Source: Alphaproteobacteria bacterium (lineage in GTDB: Bacteria; Pseudomonadota; Alphaproteobacteria; Ferrovibrionales; Ferrovibrionaceae). Taken from it: a stretch of 64,000 nucleotides of DNA. The position numbers and the translations under genes are program-made. Below, piece by piece: positions 31,594-42,600 of this stretch. Positions within the stretch are counted from its first letter, which is position 1; each line of letters starts with the position of its first letter. The DNA lies in NCBI GenBank assembly GCA_017307375.1, contig JAFKFH010000018.1:124001-188000 (forward strand), written 5' to 3'. The notes under the pieces are model-generated. The model saw nothing but the letters and a program-made list of their open reading frames with translations. It did no database searches and was not told where the DNA came from.

Positions 31594-31620
31594 GGTTAGG
31601 GGCGTTCCCGCGCCCCTACC
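31594..31620 (-). terminator. Hairpin between tail genes and methylase
   Basis: GGTTAGGGGCG (31594-31604) and CGCCCCTACC (31611-31620) pair with one bulged base. It lies in the 128-nt gap between the last tail gene and the methylase and may separate the tail operon from the methylase unit. No U-run. Confidence 0.4.
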
Positions 31621-31646
31621 CCCGTCATTCCTGACGAGGGAATTTC

Positions 31647-31934
31647 TCACTGGGCCGCGACCTGGTCGGCGAGCAGCTCGGCCGCGCTGTTCCCCGGCGG
31701 GGTGTAGACGAGCGATCCGGCGGGCGAGTAGTAGGCGCCGCCGCAGCGGACGAACCCCGGCCCCACGGGCAGTGCATTCCCCTCCGCGTCTTCCCCGTCC
31801 GAATAGTAGACCGACATAGCGCCGGCCTCGGGCGCGTCGGGCGTCGGCGCGGTATCGGCCGGCCACATCTCCACGTTCAGAACCGTCTCGATCGCGGCCC
31901 CGACGTGCATGATCTTGATCCAACGATGAGCCAT
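31647..31934 (-). CDS. Small phage protein, unknown
   Basis: A 95-residue protein starting 'MAHRWIKIMHVGAAIETVLNVEMWPAD' (pattern only), with 'MSVYYSDGEDAEG' and 'RCGGAYYSPAGSLVYTPPGNS'. The Gly/Tyr/Pro content suggests a small beta domain. It is the final gene of the tail operon, 12 nt after the glycine-rich tail protein, a position where phages keep tail-fibre chaperones or adhesin accessory proteins. No family recognised. Confidence 0.55.
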   Translation of the reverse strand: MAHRWIKIMHVGAAIETVLNVEMWPADTAPTPDAPEAGAMSVYYSDGEDAEGNALPVGPGFVRCGGAYYSPAGSLVYTPPGNSAAELLADQVAAQ

Positions 31935-31946
31935 CGGCCCCTCCTC

Positions 31947-32777
31947 TTACGATAACTGGATGTAGGCGCCGCCATAGCCCGAGCTGGGATTTCCGCCTGC
32001 GTAAGATCCGGCGCCGCCCCCGCCCCATCCGCCATCAGCCGACACGTTCACCCATGTATTCTGGGTGAAGCACATGCCCTGATTACCCGGGCCGCGGATG
32101 CCGGCATCAGGGGGGTTCCCCGGCTGAATGGTCGGGGTCAGGCCGGGCCAATTGACCCAGCCGCCATAGGCGCCGACGCCGCCACCGCCTGCGGCCCAAA
32201 CGTTGGCCGTCGCGGTGTTGCCGTTCGCTCCGTTGCCACCTGCAGCGAATTCGAGGCCACCCGCGGCACCGCCTCCGCCGCCGTCGTTGCCGCTGCCGCT
32301 GTTGCCCGCCGACCCGGTCTTGCCCGTATTGTTGGCCAGCCCGCCGCTGGCAGGGACGCCGACCGCCCCCGCGTTGGTCGTTGGCGCGACGCCTCCTGGG
32401 GCCGTCAGCGTGAGCTTGGCAGCGGGCCAGGAAATGGTGGTCGTGCCCCCGGCCGCACCAGGCGCCCCGGCCGCGCCGATAGTCCAGCTGATCGTGGTAC
32501 CCCACAGGTCGGGGGTGACGTCATAGACGCCGGAGGCATTCGACCCGCCGGAGGCGCCGCCGCTGGCCAGGTTGGTGCCGTTTCGCGGACCGCCGCCGCC
32601 GCCCACTGCCATGAGGCGCACCTTGCGCGCGCCATACGGCACGGTGGTCGACGACGACAACGTGGAGAGGATCAGGACCGGCGCGATCGTCGCGACCGCG
32701 TCGGCGGTCCTGCCGATGCCGACCAGCTGAGGCAGCATCGGCATGGCGGTCGCCCGCTTGATGACCCGTGGCTGCAT
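31947..32777 (-). CDS. Glycine-rich tail protein, probable receptor-binding tip
   Basis: A 276-residue protein whose central and C-terminal parts (about residues 60-270) are runs of Gly with Ala/Asn/Ser: 'AVGGGGGPRNG', 'GNDGGGGGAAGG', 'AAGGGGVGAYGG', 'GGWGGGGAGSYAGG'. This resembles the polyglycine-sandwich adhesins (T4-like gp38) and other glycine-rich phage tail tips. The N-terminus (1-55) would attach it to the tail. As the last large tail gene it probably decides host binding. Function is inferred from composition and position. Confidence 0.6.
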   Translation of the reverse strand: MQPRVIKRATAMPMLPQLVGIGRTADAVATIAPVLILSTLSSSTTVPYGARKVRLMAVGGGGGPRNGTNLASGGASGGSNASGVYDVTPDLWGTTISWTIGAAGAPGAAGGTTTISWPAAKLTLTAPGGVAPTTNAGAVGVPASGGLANNTGKTGSAGNSGSGNDGGGGGAAGGLEFAAGGNGANGNTATANVWAAGGGGVGAYGGWVNWPGLTPTIQPGNPPDAGIRGPGNQGMCFTQNTWVNVSADGGWGGGGAGSYAGGNPSSGYGGAYIQLS

Positions 32778-32785
32778 CGCCGGCC

Positions 32786-33574
32786 TCAGTACAGCAGGGA
32801 CACGGCGTTGCAGTCGAGCCGCGCCGGCAGCGCCGAGACGGCCGCCTGCGCTGCCACGATCAGCACGTCGGCGGGGCCGAGCGACAGGCCGCGGTCGGCA
32901 GCCGCCAGGCTGGTGATATCGGCCTCATTGCTGTTGCCGAGCAGCGCCACCGACGCCGTTGCCGCCGCATTGCCGGCGCTCGCCGCCACCGTGAACCGGC
33001 AGACCTGCGCGACGCGGACCAACCGGCAGCCGGGCCAGCTCTCGACGGTAAGCGGCGTGCCGTTGGCCGTCAGCGTAGTCGCCGCGACCGCGGTGATCTG
33101 CACCGCCACGCCGCCGCTGGCCAGCGCGGCCGGCGTGCTCGAATGTTCGGGCGTGCCCTGGCCACCCAGCACGGTCGGGCCGGGGCCGAACACCATCAGC
33201 GTGTCGCCAGGCGTCCAGCCATCGGTGATGAACGATCCGGTAGCACGGCTCACGCTCGACGTCGTCGCGGCCTGCAATGCGCCGGTCGCCCCGGCCGACT
33301 GGGTCGTCAGCACCTGGCCGCGGTAGAGGATCACGTCCTTCGTGCTGGCGTCGGTTGACGCGATGGTCCCGCCGATGATGCGCTGGCCGCCACGGGTGAC
33401 GATGGGCGTGCCCGAGGGCGCTGCGGTGCCTGGCGTCTCGATCAGGGTACTGTCGGGCAGGCGCAGGCCGCCCGGGGCCTGATCGACGAGCATGCGTGCA
33501 CGGGTGCCGGTGGCGGCGATGATGCTGGTGACATACAGCCGCTGGTGAACGACGTTGTTGGCGAACGATGCCAT
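32786..33574 (-). CDS. Phage tail-region protein, unknown
   Basis: A 262-residue Ala/Thr/Val-rich protein without cysteine clusters except two Cys near the end, predicted mostly beta. It begins 'ASFANNVVHQRLYVTSIIAATGTR' and has repeated short 'TLTANGTPL', 'GGTIAST' type strands. Lies between the collagen-like and the glycine-rich proteins, 8 nt before the latter. Probably a virion structural or fibre protein; no family recognised. Confidence 0.6.
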   Translation of the reverse strand: MASFANNVVHQRLYVTSIIAATGTRARMLVDQAPGGLRLPDSTLIETPGTAAPSGTPIVTRGGQRIIGGTIASTDASTKDVILYRGQVLTTQSAGATGALQAATTSSVSRATGSFITDGWTPGDTLMVFGPGPTVLGGQGTPEHSSTPAALASGGVAVQITAVAATTLTANGTPLTVESWPGCRLVRVAQVCRFTVAASAGNAAATASVALLGNSNEADITSLAAADRGLSLGPADVLIVAAQAAVSALPARLDCNAVSLLY

Positions 33575-33593
33575 TCTGGTCTCCTAAGTCTGG

Positions 33594-34202
33594 TCAGGGC
33601 AGGAAGGACTGGATGCGCGACATGTGGGCCAACAGCGCCTGGCCGCGCGCATCGGCGAGGGTCGAAAGGCCGGCCGCGCCGGTATCGCCCTTTGCGCCGA
33701 TCGCGCCCGTGGCGCCAGGCGCGCCACACGACTGCACCCGCCATGCGCCGAACGTGCCGGTGCCGCCGATCGCCGACGCCAGCCCTACGGGCACGGTGAT
33801 GTTGAGCGTGGTGCCGACCCGCGACGCGATCAGCCCGACCATGTAGTTGGCTGCCGACGCATTGCTGGCGACCGTCACCCAGGTCCCTGGGATCAGCGGC
33901 AACGGATCGGTCATCACCAGGGCCTGCGCGCCGACGCCGATCGTCAGGACAGAGGCGGACGTGGTCGACGTGATCGCGAACGCTTGCGCCGCCGCTGCAG
34001 CCTCGGTCGCGGTAGTCGCCGCCCCGGCCGCCGTCGAAGCGGCGTCGAGTGCCGCGGCCCCGACGTCGATATGTGCCTGGCACATATCGAACCAGTTGAC
34101 GTCGGTGCCCCCGTTGGCCATGCCGTCAGGGTTGGTGACCGGATCGTAGTTGCGGCGGTTGAAGCTTCGGCCGCCCGGATAGGTGACGCTATCGACCGGC
34201 AT
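33594..34202 (-). CDS. Tail-fibre-like protein with short collagen-like repeat
   Basis: A 202-residue protein. After an N-terminal region ('SFNRRNYDPVTNPDGMANGGTDVNWFDM') comes an Ala-rich helix (about 50-75), a Thr/Val-rich domain, and five G-x-y triplets 'GAPGATGAIGAKGDTGAAG' near residue 165, followed by a helix at the end. Collagen triplets in phage fibres form trimeric stalks. Directly abuts the next tail gene (34203). A fibre or fibre-attachment role is inferred. Confidence 0.65.
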   Translation of the reverse strand: MPVDSVTYPGGRSFNRRNYDPVTNPDGMANGGTDVNWFDMCQAHIDVGAAALDAASTAAGAATTATEAAAAAQAFAITSTTSASVLTIGVGAQALVMTDPLPLIPGTWVTVASNASAANYMVGLIASRVGTTLNITVPVGLASAIGGTGTFGAWRVQSCGAPGATGAIGAKGDTGAAGLSTLADARGQALLAHMSRIQSFLP

Positions 34203-35087
34203 TCAATACTCCTTCAGGGTCCAGGTAAAAGACGCGCCATTCCCGATGCGCCGGGTGAACGGCTCGGGCGGCATCAACCGGGCGAAGACGACGTCGCGCA
34301 ACCAGTGCTGCGGCTCGCCGGGATCAGGCACGAACGTGAACGGGCGGACCGCATCGTGAGACCGGATCAGGTCGAAAGCGCGGACCATCACTTCATCGCG
34401 CGGCATGTCGTCGATGCTGATGCGGTGAATGAGGCGCTGCGGCCGTTCGTCGAAGATAGGTTCGCCGCTTTCGGTCTCTTCGACGCGGGTCTGGACGCTC
34501 GGCCCGAACTGGTGGCCCCAGTTGAAATTGACGCTGGTCTGCCAGCCCCAGGCAACGTCGCACAGGCCGACCTGCAGATAGCCGGCCGGGTTGGCCTCAT
34601 CGATCAGCCGCAACCGGAACGACTGGACGCGGAACGTCTCGGGCAGCCAGATCGGCCGGATACGGCGATAGGCTGCCAGCTCCGCGTCGCTGGGCCGCCC
34701 GCCGAAAAAATACGGATCTTCCCAGCGCCTGATCACCCAGGGATAGATGCGCGGATAGACGTCGTCGCGCGTCGAGAACATCGGCGACCCGGTGCGCGTC
34801 GGGTTGTCCCACAGGTCCAACTCGAACTCGGCCACCGACGTGAGGTTGTGAGCGACGATGCTGATGCAGCGGACCGGGCGCCGCTGCGGCAGCGTGCCGA
34901 CGAACCAGGTCCGGTCGGCATCGACACCCGTCGTGCGCCAGACATAGAGCAGCGGCAGCGTGCCGAGGTTAGAGAGCGGATAGGCCGCCGCCGCATAGCC
35001 GGCGTCCCCGTCCCAGGTAGCCTCGGCCGACCAGCGCGGGATCGCGAAGACGCAATTGCGGGCGGTGCGGCCTACGCTCATCCCCAC
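34203..35087 (-). CDS. Phage tail protein
   Basis: A 294-residue protein rich in Trp and Arg ('RNCVFAIPRWSAEATWDGDAG', 'WGWQTSVNFNWGHQFG', 'FTFVPDPGEPQHWLRDVVFARL'). The pattern of a discoidin-like N-terminal part and a late 'PFTFVPDP' strand is common in minor tail proteins that follow the tape measure in transposable siphophages. Its start overlaps the stop of the upstream tail gene by 10 nt. Exact role unknown; probably a tail-tip component. Confidence 0.65.
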   Translation of the reverse strand: MGMSVGRTARNCVFAIPRWSAEATWDGDAGYAAAAYPLSNLGTLPLLYVWRTTGVDADRTWFVGTLPQRRPVRCISIVAHNLTSVAEFELDLWDNPTRTGSPMFSTRDDVYPRIYPWVIRRWEDPYFFGGRPSDAELAAYRRIRPIWLPETFRVQSFRLRLIDEANPAGYLQVGLCDVAWGWQTSVNFNWGHQFGPSVQTRVEETESGEPIFDERPQRLIHRISIDDMPRDEVMVRAFDLIRSHDAVRPFTFVPDPGEPQHWLRDVVFARLMPPEPFTRRIGNGASFTWTLKEY

Positions 35088-36667
35088 AGCTCCAGATAGG
35101 CGACGCCGCGCAGCGCGTTGTACTCCATGCCGGTCACCCGGAAGAACTTGCCGCCGGCCAGGCCCCAGCGCGGGTAGATGATGCTGACCACGCGCCCCAG
35201 CTCGACCGCCGTCGCCGTGTCTTCGTCGAGCGCGACCGTCGCCCGGAAACGCTGCCGGCGCCCGAACAGTGCCAGGCGCCGGATGTTCTCGGTCTCGGCC
35301 GCACCTCGATCGAGGAACAGGGTCGCCGGCCCGGCTACGCGGGGACCGGTCGCGTCCTTCTCGTAGCCGTCACCGAACACCAGCTCGGCCGCGCCAGGGT
35401 GCTGCAGCAGGACCGATGCCTGCTCGTAGCTCGCCCAGCGCCAGGCGTTGCGCAGCCAGCCCAGGCGGTCGGGATCGGTGACCGACGCGGCCGGCTCGGC
35501 GATGACGTTCGGATTGTTGTCGAACGCCAGGCGCGAGGCCCAGGCGGGGATCGCAGCCGGGCGCGGTTCCAGCGCCAGCAGCTGCAGTTCGTCGATGCGC
35601 GCGGCATCGCCGCGCTGGAACATGCGGAACGTGGCGACGGGCACGCCGGCCGGGGCATCGAGGCGGGCCAGGCGGAACATGCCGAACCGGTCGAACCCCC
35701 GCCAGCCGCCGATGGTCTCGGCAATCCGGTCGAGCGCCGACGCATAGCTGGTGTCGTCGTTGACGTAGATCCCCAGCTCGGCCGGCTGCAGCGCGTCGAC
35801 CAACGCGATATCGGCGGCGCTGATCGTGGCGAGCGTCGCGACGCCCGAGGCCAGGACCAGGCGCTTGATGATCTGCGCGGCAGTCCGGTCGGCCACCGAG
35901 GCGCCTTCGACCACGTCGGCCGTCACGGTGCCGACCGGCTCGCTACCCGCCCTGGCATAGCCGCCGACCAGACAGGCACGGTACTTGCCCGCAGCCGGCG
36001 CCGTCGCGATCATCTCGGCGACCGAGCCATAGTCGGGCAACTCGCGTTCCCAGGCCGCGCCGTTCGCATAGAAGCCGGGCCAGTCGCCCAGCGCGCCGTC
36101 GTGCGCCTGGAAGATCGGCATCTTCGCTACGCGCATCGGCGCGATGTTTCGGACCTTCCCCCAGCAGCGCGGCTTGCGCTGCCCCTTGATATCCGCAGGC
36201 AGCCCTTCGACGCCGAGCGGCCCGCCGTTGGTCCCCGCATACTTGCTCGGGCAGACCGGCTTGGCGAACAGCTGCTCGCGGTCGCGCAGCCGGATCGAGA
36301 ACTGGGTACGGGTCGACGTCGGTTGTTCGGCGACGCCGGCCAGCAGCGGCGAGAACGCGGCGTAGGGTGCGCGATCGTCGCCGACCAGCACGCGGAAGGG
36401 CTGGCCGGTCCAGCCGGCATCGAGCAGCGCATCGAGCGCGCCATCGTCGTTGCGCACCTCGATCCCGCCGCCGCCGACGTCGCTGCCGCCGCCGATCCGG
36501 CCCGCGCCGAAGATGTCCCTGCGATAGCTCGCCGCCTGGATCAGCCGGGCATCATAGGGGCCGGCAACGCTCGGGTGGTTGTAGCCTGCGCCCGAGGCCC
36601 AGCGGATCGGCTGCAGCGTGCCGAGCGCGTCCACCGCGACCGCGGTTTCGAAGAGGTAGATCCTCAT
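35078..36667 (-). CDS. Minor tail / tail-tip protein
   Basis: A 529-residue protein encoded right after the tape measure, overlapping it by ATGA at 36664-36667, which fixes the start; the frame open to 36961 lies inside the tape-measure gene. It begins 'MRIYLFETAVAVD' and contains 'RLRDREQLFAKPVCP', 'KYAGTNGGPLG' and 'CWGKVRNIAPM'. The hub-like mixed alpha/beta content and position suggest a tail-tip or baseplate-hub component of a siphovirus. No specific family is certain. Confidence 0.7.
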   Translation of the reverse strand: MRIYLFETAVAVDALGTLQPIRWASGAGYNHPSVAGPYDARLIQAASYRRDIFGAGRIGGGSDVGGGGIEVRNDDGALDALLDAGWTGQPFRVLVGDDRAPYAAFSPLLAGVAEQPTSTRTQFSIRLRDREQLFAKPVCPSKYAGTNGGPLGVEGLPADIKGQRKPRCWGKVRNIAPMRVAKMPIFQAHDGALGDWPGFYANGAAWERELPDYGSVAEMIATAPAAGKYRACLVGGYARAGSEPVGTVTADVVEGASVADRTAAQIIKRLVLASGVATLATISAADIALVDALQPAELGIYVNDDTSYASALDRIAETIGGWRGFDRFGMFRLARLDAPAGVPVATFRMFQRGDAARIDELQLLALEPRPAAIPAWASRLAFDNNPNVIAEPAASVTDPDRLGWLRNAWRWASYEQASVLLQHPGAAELVFGDGYEKDATGPRVAGPATLFLDRGAAETENIRRLALFGRRQRFRATVALDEDTATAVELGRVVSIIYPRWGLAGGKFFRVTGMEYNALRGVAYLELWG

Positions 36668-39600
36668 GCGGCCACCGTCATGTAGCCGGTCCACTCGGCC
36701 GAACGGACCAGGGTCGAGAGCGTGCGGATCAGGGTGGTGTCGCTGTCGTGCTGGACGCTGGCGACGTCGCCGATCAGGCCCAGCAGCGCCTGCAGCAGTT
36801 CGTTCGATTGGCCGGTCTGGCGCAGCTGCTCGGCCAGCAGCACCGCCAGGCGCCCGTCGCCGCCGGCCTGGCGCATGCCGCGGGTCTGCTCGGCGTTGTA
36901 GATCCGGGCCGGCCCGCCGAAATACGCGTATTCCGGGCCGCGCTCGCCGACCAGCGCCCAACCGCCTGCATGATCGCCGCCGGACGCGAAGGCCGGCGTC
37001 GGCGGCGCCATCACCGTCACCGATACGATCGGCGCCGGCATCGTCCGCATTGCCGCCGCCAGGTCGCCGATCGCGGTTACGGAAGCTTCGGTCGCCTTCG
37101 CCGTCCTGCCCTGGTCGGCCGCGATCGCGCTGGACTTCAGCAGCACGGCCGCCGTGTCCCTGGCCGTGTTGTCGTTGGCCAGCTTCGAGCCCGCCAGGTC
37201 GACCGCCATCGCCTTCTGCTTGTCGAGCTGGTCGCTCGCATATTTGGCGATCTTCTCGGTCTCGCTGGCCGTGGTCTTCGCGGCGGTCAAGGCCGGCTCG
37301 GCCGTGCTGGCCACCGTGGCGATCGGCCGCTCGATATTGCCCAGCGACGACGCCATGCCGCCCAGCACGACCGCCTGGGCGGCGAGCGTGTCGAGCTGCC
37401 GTTGCGCCGTCGACACCTGGCCCTCCGCGCCCAGCTGCAGCGCCGCAAGGCCCGCGTCGACCTGGGCGAAGATGGCCGCGTACTCCTGGTTGCCGCCATA
37501 GGCAGCCTGGGCCAGCTCCAGATAGGTCTGGGCCTTGCCCGTCACCTCGGCGATGGCCGTCTTGTCGCCGGTTGCAGCCTTCGCCGAGACCGCTTCGAAC
37601 TGGCTTTTGGCATCGGCGAGTTTCGCCATGCCTTCGAGCGGCGACAGCTGGCTGGTCCGCAGATCGTCGCGGAACTTCTTCACGTCCTCGGCGAACTTCT
37701 TGAAGTTCTCGCGGGCGTCGGCGCTGGCGGCTGCAGCCTGCTGGATCGCCAGCGCCTGCGTCTCCATCGCCTGGGTCTCGATCATGCGCGCCCGCACCGT
37801 CGCATCGGTCACGGTCGCCAGTTCCTGCTGTTGCTGGATTTCCAGCAGCCGGCGGTCGATCGCGTCGGCGGCGGCGACGTTCTGCGCCCCGCCTACGGTG
37901 CGCAGGATCGAGGCGGCGGCCTGGCCGCGCCGCTGTTCCAGCGCGATCTGCTGATTGTAGACGTCCATGGCCCGCCGATAGGCGACCACCGCATCTTCGA
38001 CCGCGGCGGTGCGCTGGATCTCCGCGCGCTCGGCCTCGGTGGTGGCATCTTCCAGGGCACGGGCCTGCCGGATGCGGCGCTGATCGTCTTCGGCCTGCTG
38101 CCGGCTGATCAGGCCCATCTCCGCGTACATGTCCTGACGCGACAGGGCCTGGTCTTGCCCCATGCGCCGGTCGGCCTTGGCGCGCGTCTTGGCGACCGCC
38201 GCGTTCTCGGCCGCATTGGTCTTCTCGATATCGCGTGCTTCGGCCTCGGTGGTCGCATCCTCGACCGCGCGCCGCTGCCGGGCCGCACGCTGGCGGTCTT
38301 CCAATTCACGCTGCGACAGGTCGCCGGTCTGGACGGCATAGCCGTCGCGGGTCAGCGCCTGGTCTTCGGCCGAGCGCTTGTCCGCCTTCTTCCGGGCCGC
38401 CGCGACCGCCTCTTCCTCCTTGGTCTGCGTCTTGCGGATCTGGTCGAGCTGGGATGCCGTTGCCCCGCTGTTCTGCGCGTCCACCAGTTCCTGGCGCTGC
38501 GCCTCGGCCCGCGCCTTGTCCTCGGCCTCCCGCGTCCGGCGCGGGTCAATGACGACGGCCGCATTCATCGCTCGCTGGTCGAGTGCTGCCCCGAAGCGCT
38601 TGTCCTGCTCGGCCCAGGCATCTTCCTGCCGCTTGCTGCGCCAGGCGATGAAGCTTTCGGCCTCCTGCTTGGCGCTGTCGGTACCGAGCTGGCCGGCCTC
38701 GGCGCGAAGCTGATCGTCCTGCGCCTTCATCTGCCGCCGCGCCAGGCCGCGCGGATCTTCGACCGCCGCTCGCTGGTCCTGCAGGTTCTGCGACCAGTCC
38801 TTCTGCATCTGCTGCAGGCGTGCGGTCAGCTTGGTCGAGATGGTCGCCGCCGCCTCCGAGGCCGAGACGCCCGCGGCTTCGAGCACGGGGCCAAGCTCGG
38901 CGAACTGGGCCTTGATCGCGGCGACGTCGGCGGCGAAGCCGGTCAGCGGCTTCTTCGCATCGTCGGTCACCGTCTCCAGGCTGGCCAGCGCCTGCTGCCT
39001 GGCGGCGGTCTTCGCGTCCTTCGCTTCCTGGCTGTCGGCGCCGTAGATCGCTTCGGCGTTGCCGATGTACTCCTTGATGCCCTTGGCCTGGGCCTTCGCG
39101 GCGTCCTGGGCCGCGTATTTGAGCGACAGCGCCTGGGCGTCGCGCGTGCCGACGCCGGCCGCCGCCAATGCCTTCGAGCGGTCGAAGCCCTGGGCGAAGT
39201 CGAGATACTTGGTCAGTTGCTCGGTGCTGTCGGCCTTCAGCGCGCCCGAGGCCAGCCGGTCCAGTGCCTTCTGCAGTCCGGCATTGTCGCTCTTGAACAG
39301 CGAACCGCTGTCGGTCGGGCTGGCCGCCGAGCTTTGCGCGGTGCGCCAGTCGCCGTAGTTTTTGTTGTAGGTCTCACGGTCGATCGCCCGGCCGTCGCGG
39401 TCGTAATACGACATGCCGTTGTCGCGGTCGAACCAGGTCGTGATGCCCTGCGCGCGCTGATAGGCAAACTCGCTCATGCCGGCGTCGCTGGCATTGGCGC
39501 CACCCGACTTCGAGCGATCGGTGGTGAACCATCGCTTGGCCAGATCCTCGGCGTTCGCCGCGCCGCCGTACATAGTGCCGATCGTCAGCAGGCCGTTATA

Positions 39601-42600
39601 GGCACCGTTGGCGTTGATGGTATCCTTGTTGACGGCGAAGGAGAGGTCGTACCGGTCCATCGCCGCGTTCATCCAGGTGGCGAACTTGGCCATTTCCTGG
39701 CGATCGGCGGCGTTCGAATAGCCGTCGAGACCGGCCTGGTGAACGTCCGAGGCGGAGAACCGCCCATCCGTCCCGATCTGTCCGCCGGCATAGCCGCGCG
39801 GGCTCTGCTTGTCGCCCCCGAACATGCCGCCGACCAGGTTGCCGAGCATGCCGCCGACCATCGTGCCGATACCCGGCAGGATCATCGTCCCGACTGCCGC
39901 GCCGAGACCGCCGCCGATCGCCTGGCCGTAGTTGCCCGACAGCAGACCGGGCAGGACCGAGCCAGCGATACCGAGGATGTTGGAGAACGACGAGAAGCCG
40001 GCCATGGCGCTGCCGCCGTTGAGCAGGCCGGGGGCCGCCGCCGTCGCCTGGATCATCTCGGCCGCGGTCGCGCTGGTTGCCCCCGACACCGCGTTAGGCA
40101 CGCCCCACCCTATATTGCGCATCGCCCAGGCGTCGATCGCGGGGGAAAGGCTCGACCCGTTGGCGCTGAAAAGGCGGTCGATGCTGCCGAGCGAGAAGCC
40201 ACCCCCACGATCGGGGCTGGCAACCGAGGAACTGGCCGAGTTCGCGCCGGCATAGCCTAGGCTCACCAGCCACGACTGCGGTGCGCCGACCGCAGAGAGG
40301 ACGTTACCGATCACCGGCTTGAAGACGAAGGCGGTGGCGATCTGGCTGGCAGTGCTCAGCAGGAAGGACTTCAGCACCTGGCCGAACGAGAAACCCGCGC
40401 GCTTCGACTTGTCGAACGCGGCTTCAAAGGCGCTCGAAAGCGCGTCCTGGATGCCTTCGGCGGCGCGCGTCCAGATCCGGCCGGTTTCCTCGGCCGCGCG
40501 CTGCTGCTGCTCGGTCGCGACCTTGATGCTGGCCCGCGCGTCGGCGATCTGCAGCAGTTTCTGGCGCTCCTCCTCGCCCAGCCCCGGAAACTGCTGCTGG
40601 ATGCGCAGCTTCTCGCGCATCAGGGCCAACTCGCGCTCCCGCACGTCCGGCAGCGCCTGGGCCAGTTCCAGTTCCCGGCGCTGGATCGCCAGATCGGCCT
40701 CGGCGTCGACAATCTCGCGCCTGGCGCGGATCGTCTCGTTCAGCCGCTCTTCGTCGCGCAGCTGGCCGGTCAGCGTATCGCGCCGGGCCTGGGCTGCCTG
40801 CAGCGCCGCTTCGTCGCCGGTGGCGCGCGCCGCCTCTACATCGGCATAGGAGCGCGCGAGCGCGTCGACCTGGATCTTGGTGTCCGCATAGGCGGCCGAC
40901 GTGCCCTTGGCCGCCTCCGCCACCAGGCCGAGGCGGTACAGCTCGGCCTCGTTCGCGCCGATGGATTTCGCCGCCGCCTCGCCGGCCGCCTTCGCGCCTT
41001 CGTCGAGCAACTGGCGGGCGCGGGCCGCGACGTCGACCTGCTTGTTGTCGAGCTGCTCCAGGCTGGCCTGCCGCGCCGCGTCGGCCTTCAGCCCCTCGCG
41101 CAGCGACTTCTGGTACGAGGCGATTACCGCATCGGTGGCCGTGACCTGGACGAAGCTGGCCTGGTTGCGGTCGCGGATCGCAGCGGCGTCGGCCGCGGTC
41201 GCCTCGGCGACGCGCAGCCTGATCAGGCGCTCCCGCTCGGCGCCCGTGATCCCCTTTTCGTCGGCCTCGGCCTTTGCCTCGGCGGCGGCACGCGCCGCGT
41301 CGCGCGCGTTCTTCTCGGTGCCATAGACGCTCGCCAGCTTGGCGACCGAGGCGGCGACGTCGTCGACTTCCTTCTTCTGGCGCTCGTTCTCGTTCGCCGC
41401 CTCGGCATCCTTTGCCGAGGCCCTGGCCGCCTCGACCTTGCGCAACTGCGCTTCCAGGCTCATCAGTGCCGCTTCTTCGACGGCCGCGTACTGCGCCCGC
41501 CGCTGCGGGTCGATCGCGTTCGAGGCATCGTCGGGGCCGGGCTGGCGCAGGCGCTCCAGGCGGGCGCGGCGCTGGGCGATCTGCCCTTCCAGGTCGGTCA
41601 CCTCGGCCGCCGCACCGCCCTTGGCGCCGCCACGATCGAGGAAATCGGCGATCTTGCCCACCGCCGACGACAGCAGCTCGATCGTCGCGATCACCGGCCG
41701 GCTGGTGGCGATGGCGTCGACGAAGCGCGACCAGGCCCGGCCGAGATTGAGCCAGGCCCGCTCGGCCTGGCTCATCGATCCTGCCTGCAGGCCGGTGAAG
41801 CGGCGATCGAGCGCGGCATAGGCGATTTCCAGGGCGCTGGCGCGTTCGCCGTGCTCGAGCATCGTGCGGATCTGCGACCGCTCGGACGCCGTCAGGAAAT
41901 TGACCGCGTTATCGAACTGCTTCAGCGCCGAATAACCGCCGCTCAGCGCATCCGAAAGCTTCTTCGCCGCGTCGGCCGCCGAATTGCCGAGGCCGGCGCC
42001 CACGTCGGCCGACAGCCCGGCAATCCGGCCGCGATCCGACTGGCTCAGCAGCTGGTTGCGCTGCAGGTTGGCGACGGTGCCGCGCGCCTCTTCCTTGGAG
42101 ACGCCGGCATCCCGCATGGTCTCGACCATCTGGTGCAGCTGCTGGGTCGAGACGAAGGCGTCCTGGCCCATGCCCTTCAGCACGGTCGAGAAGGCGCGGG
42201 TCTCGGCCGCCATGTCGGAGATGCGGCTGATCGCGAAGCCGGCAACAACCAGCACTGCACCGATACCCGTACCGGCCACGGCAGCGCTTAGGGGGATGGC
42301 CCTGAGCGCGCTGCCGACCAAGCTGAATGCCTTGCTGATCCCGCCGACCGCGTCGGCCGCCTGCGGTCCCTGCTGCAGCAGCACCTGCAGCGGAGGCATG
42401 CCGAGCATCAGCGACTGCGCGGCATCGCTCGCCTGCATCGCCAGCTGGCGCTGCTGGTAGGCTGCCAGGCCCGAGGTCCGGGCCAGGTTGTCGTTGGCGC
42501 CGGCCGTCTTCGCCGCCTGCTTGCCAGCCCGGTCCAGTTCGCCGGCCAGCATGCCCGACAGCTGGGCATGACGTTCGGCCGTCAAATGGCCGGCCTTCAA

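Noticed and set aside
31519-32028. N-terminal extension of the methylase frame
   Set aside because: The conserved part begins after 31518, and the extension overlaps the 31647-31934 gene and consists of Arg/Gly-rich shadow sequence.
36668-36961. N-terminal extension of the tail-tip protein frame
   Set aside because: It lies within the tape-measure gene in another frame; ATG 36667 with an ATGA overlap is the natural start.
36367-40260. A 1,297-codon open frame antisense to the tape-measure gene
   Set aside because: High-GC DNA produces long antisense frames; this one is Arg/Gly-rich without domains and runs against the phage operon.
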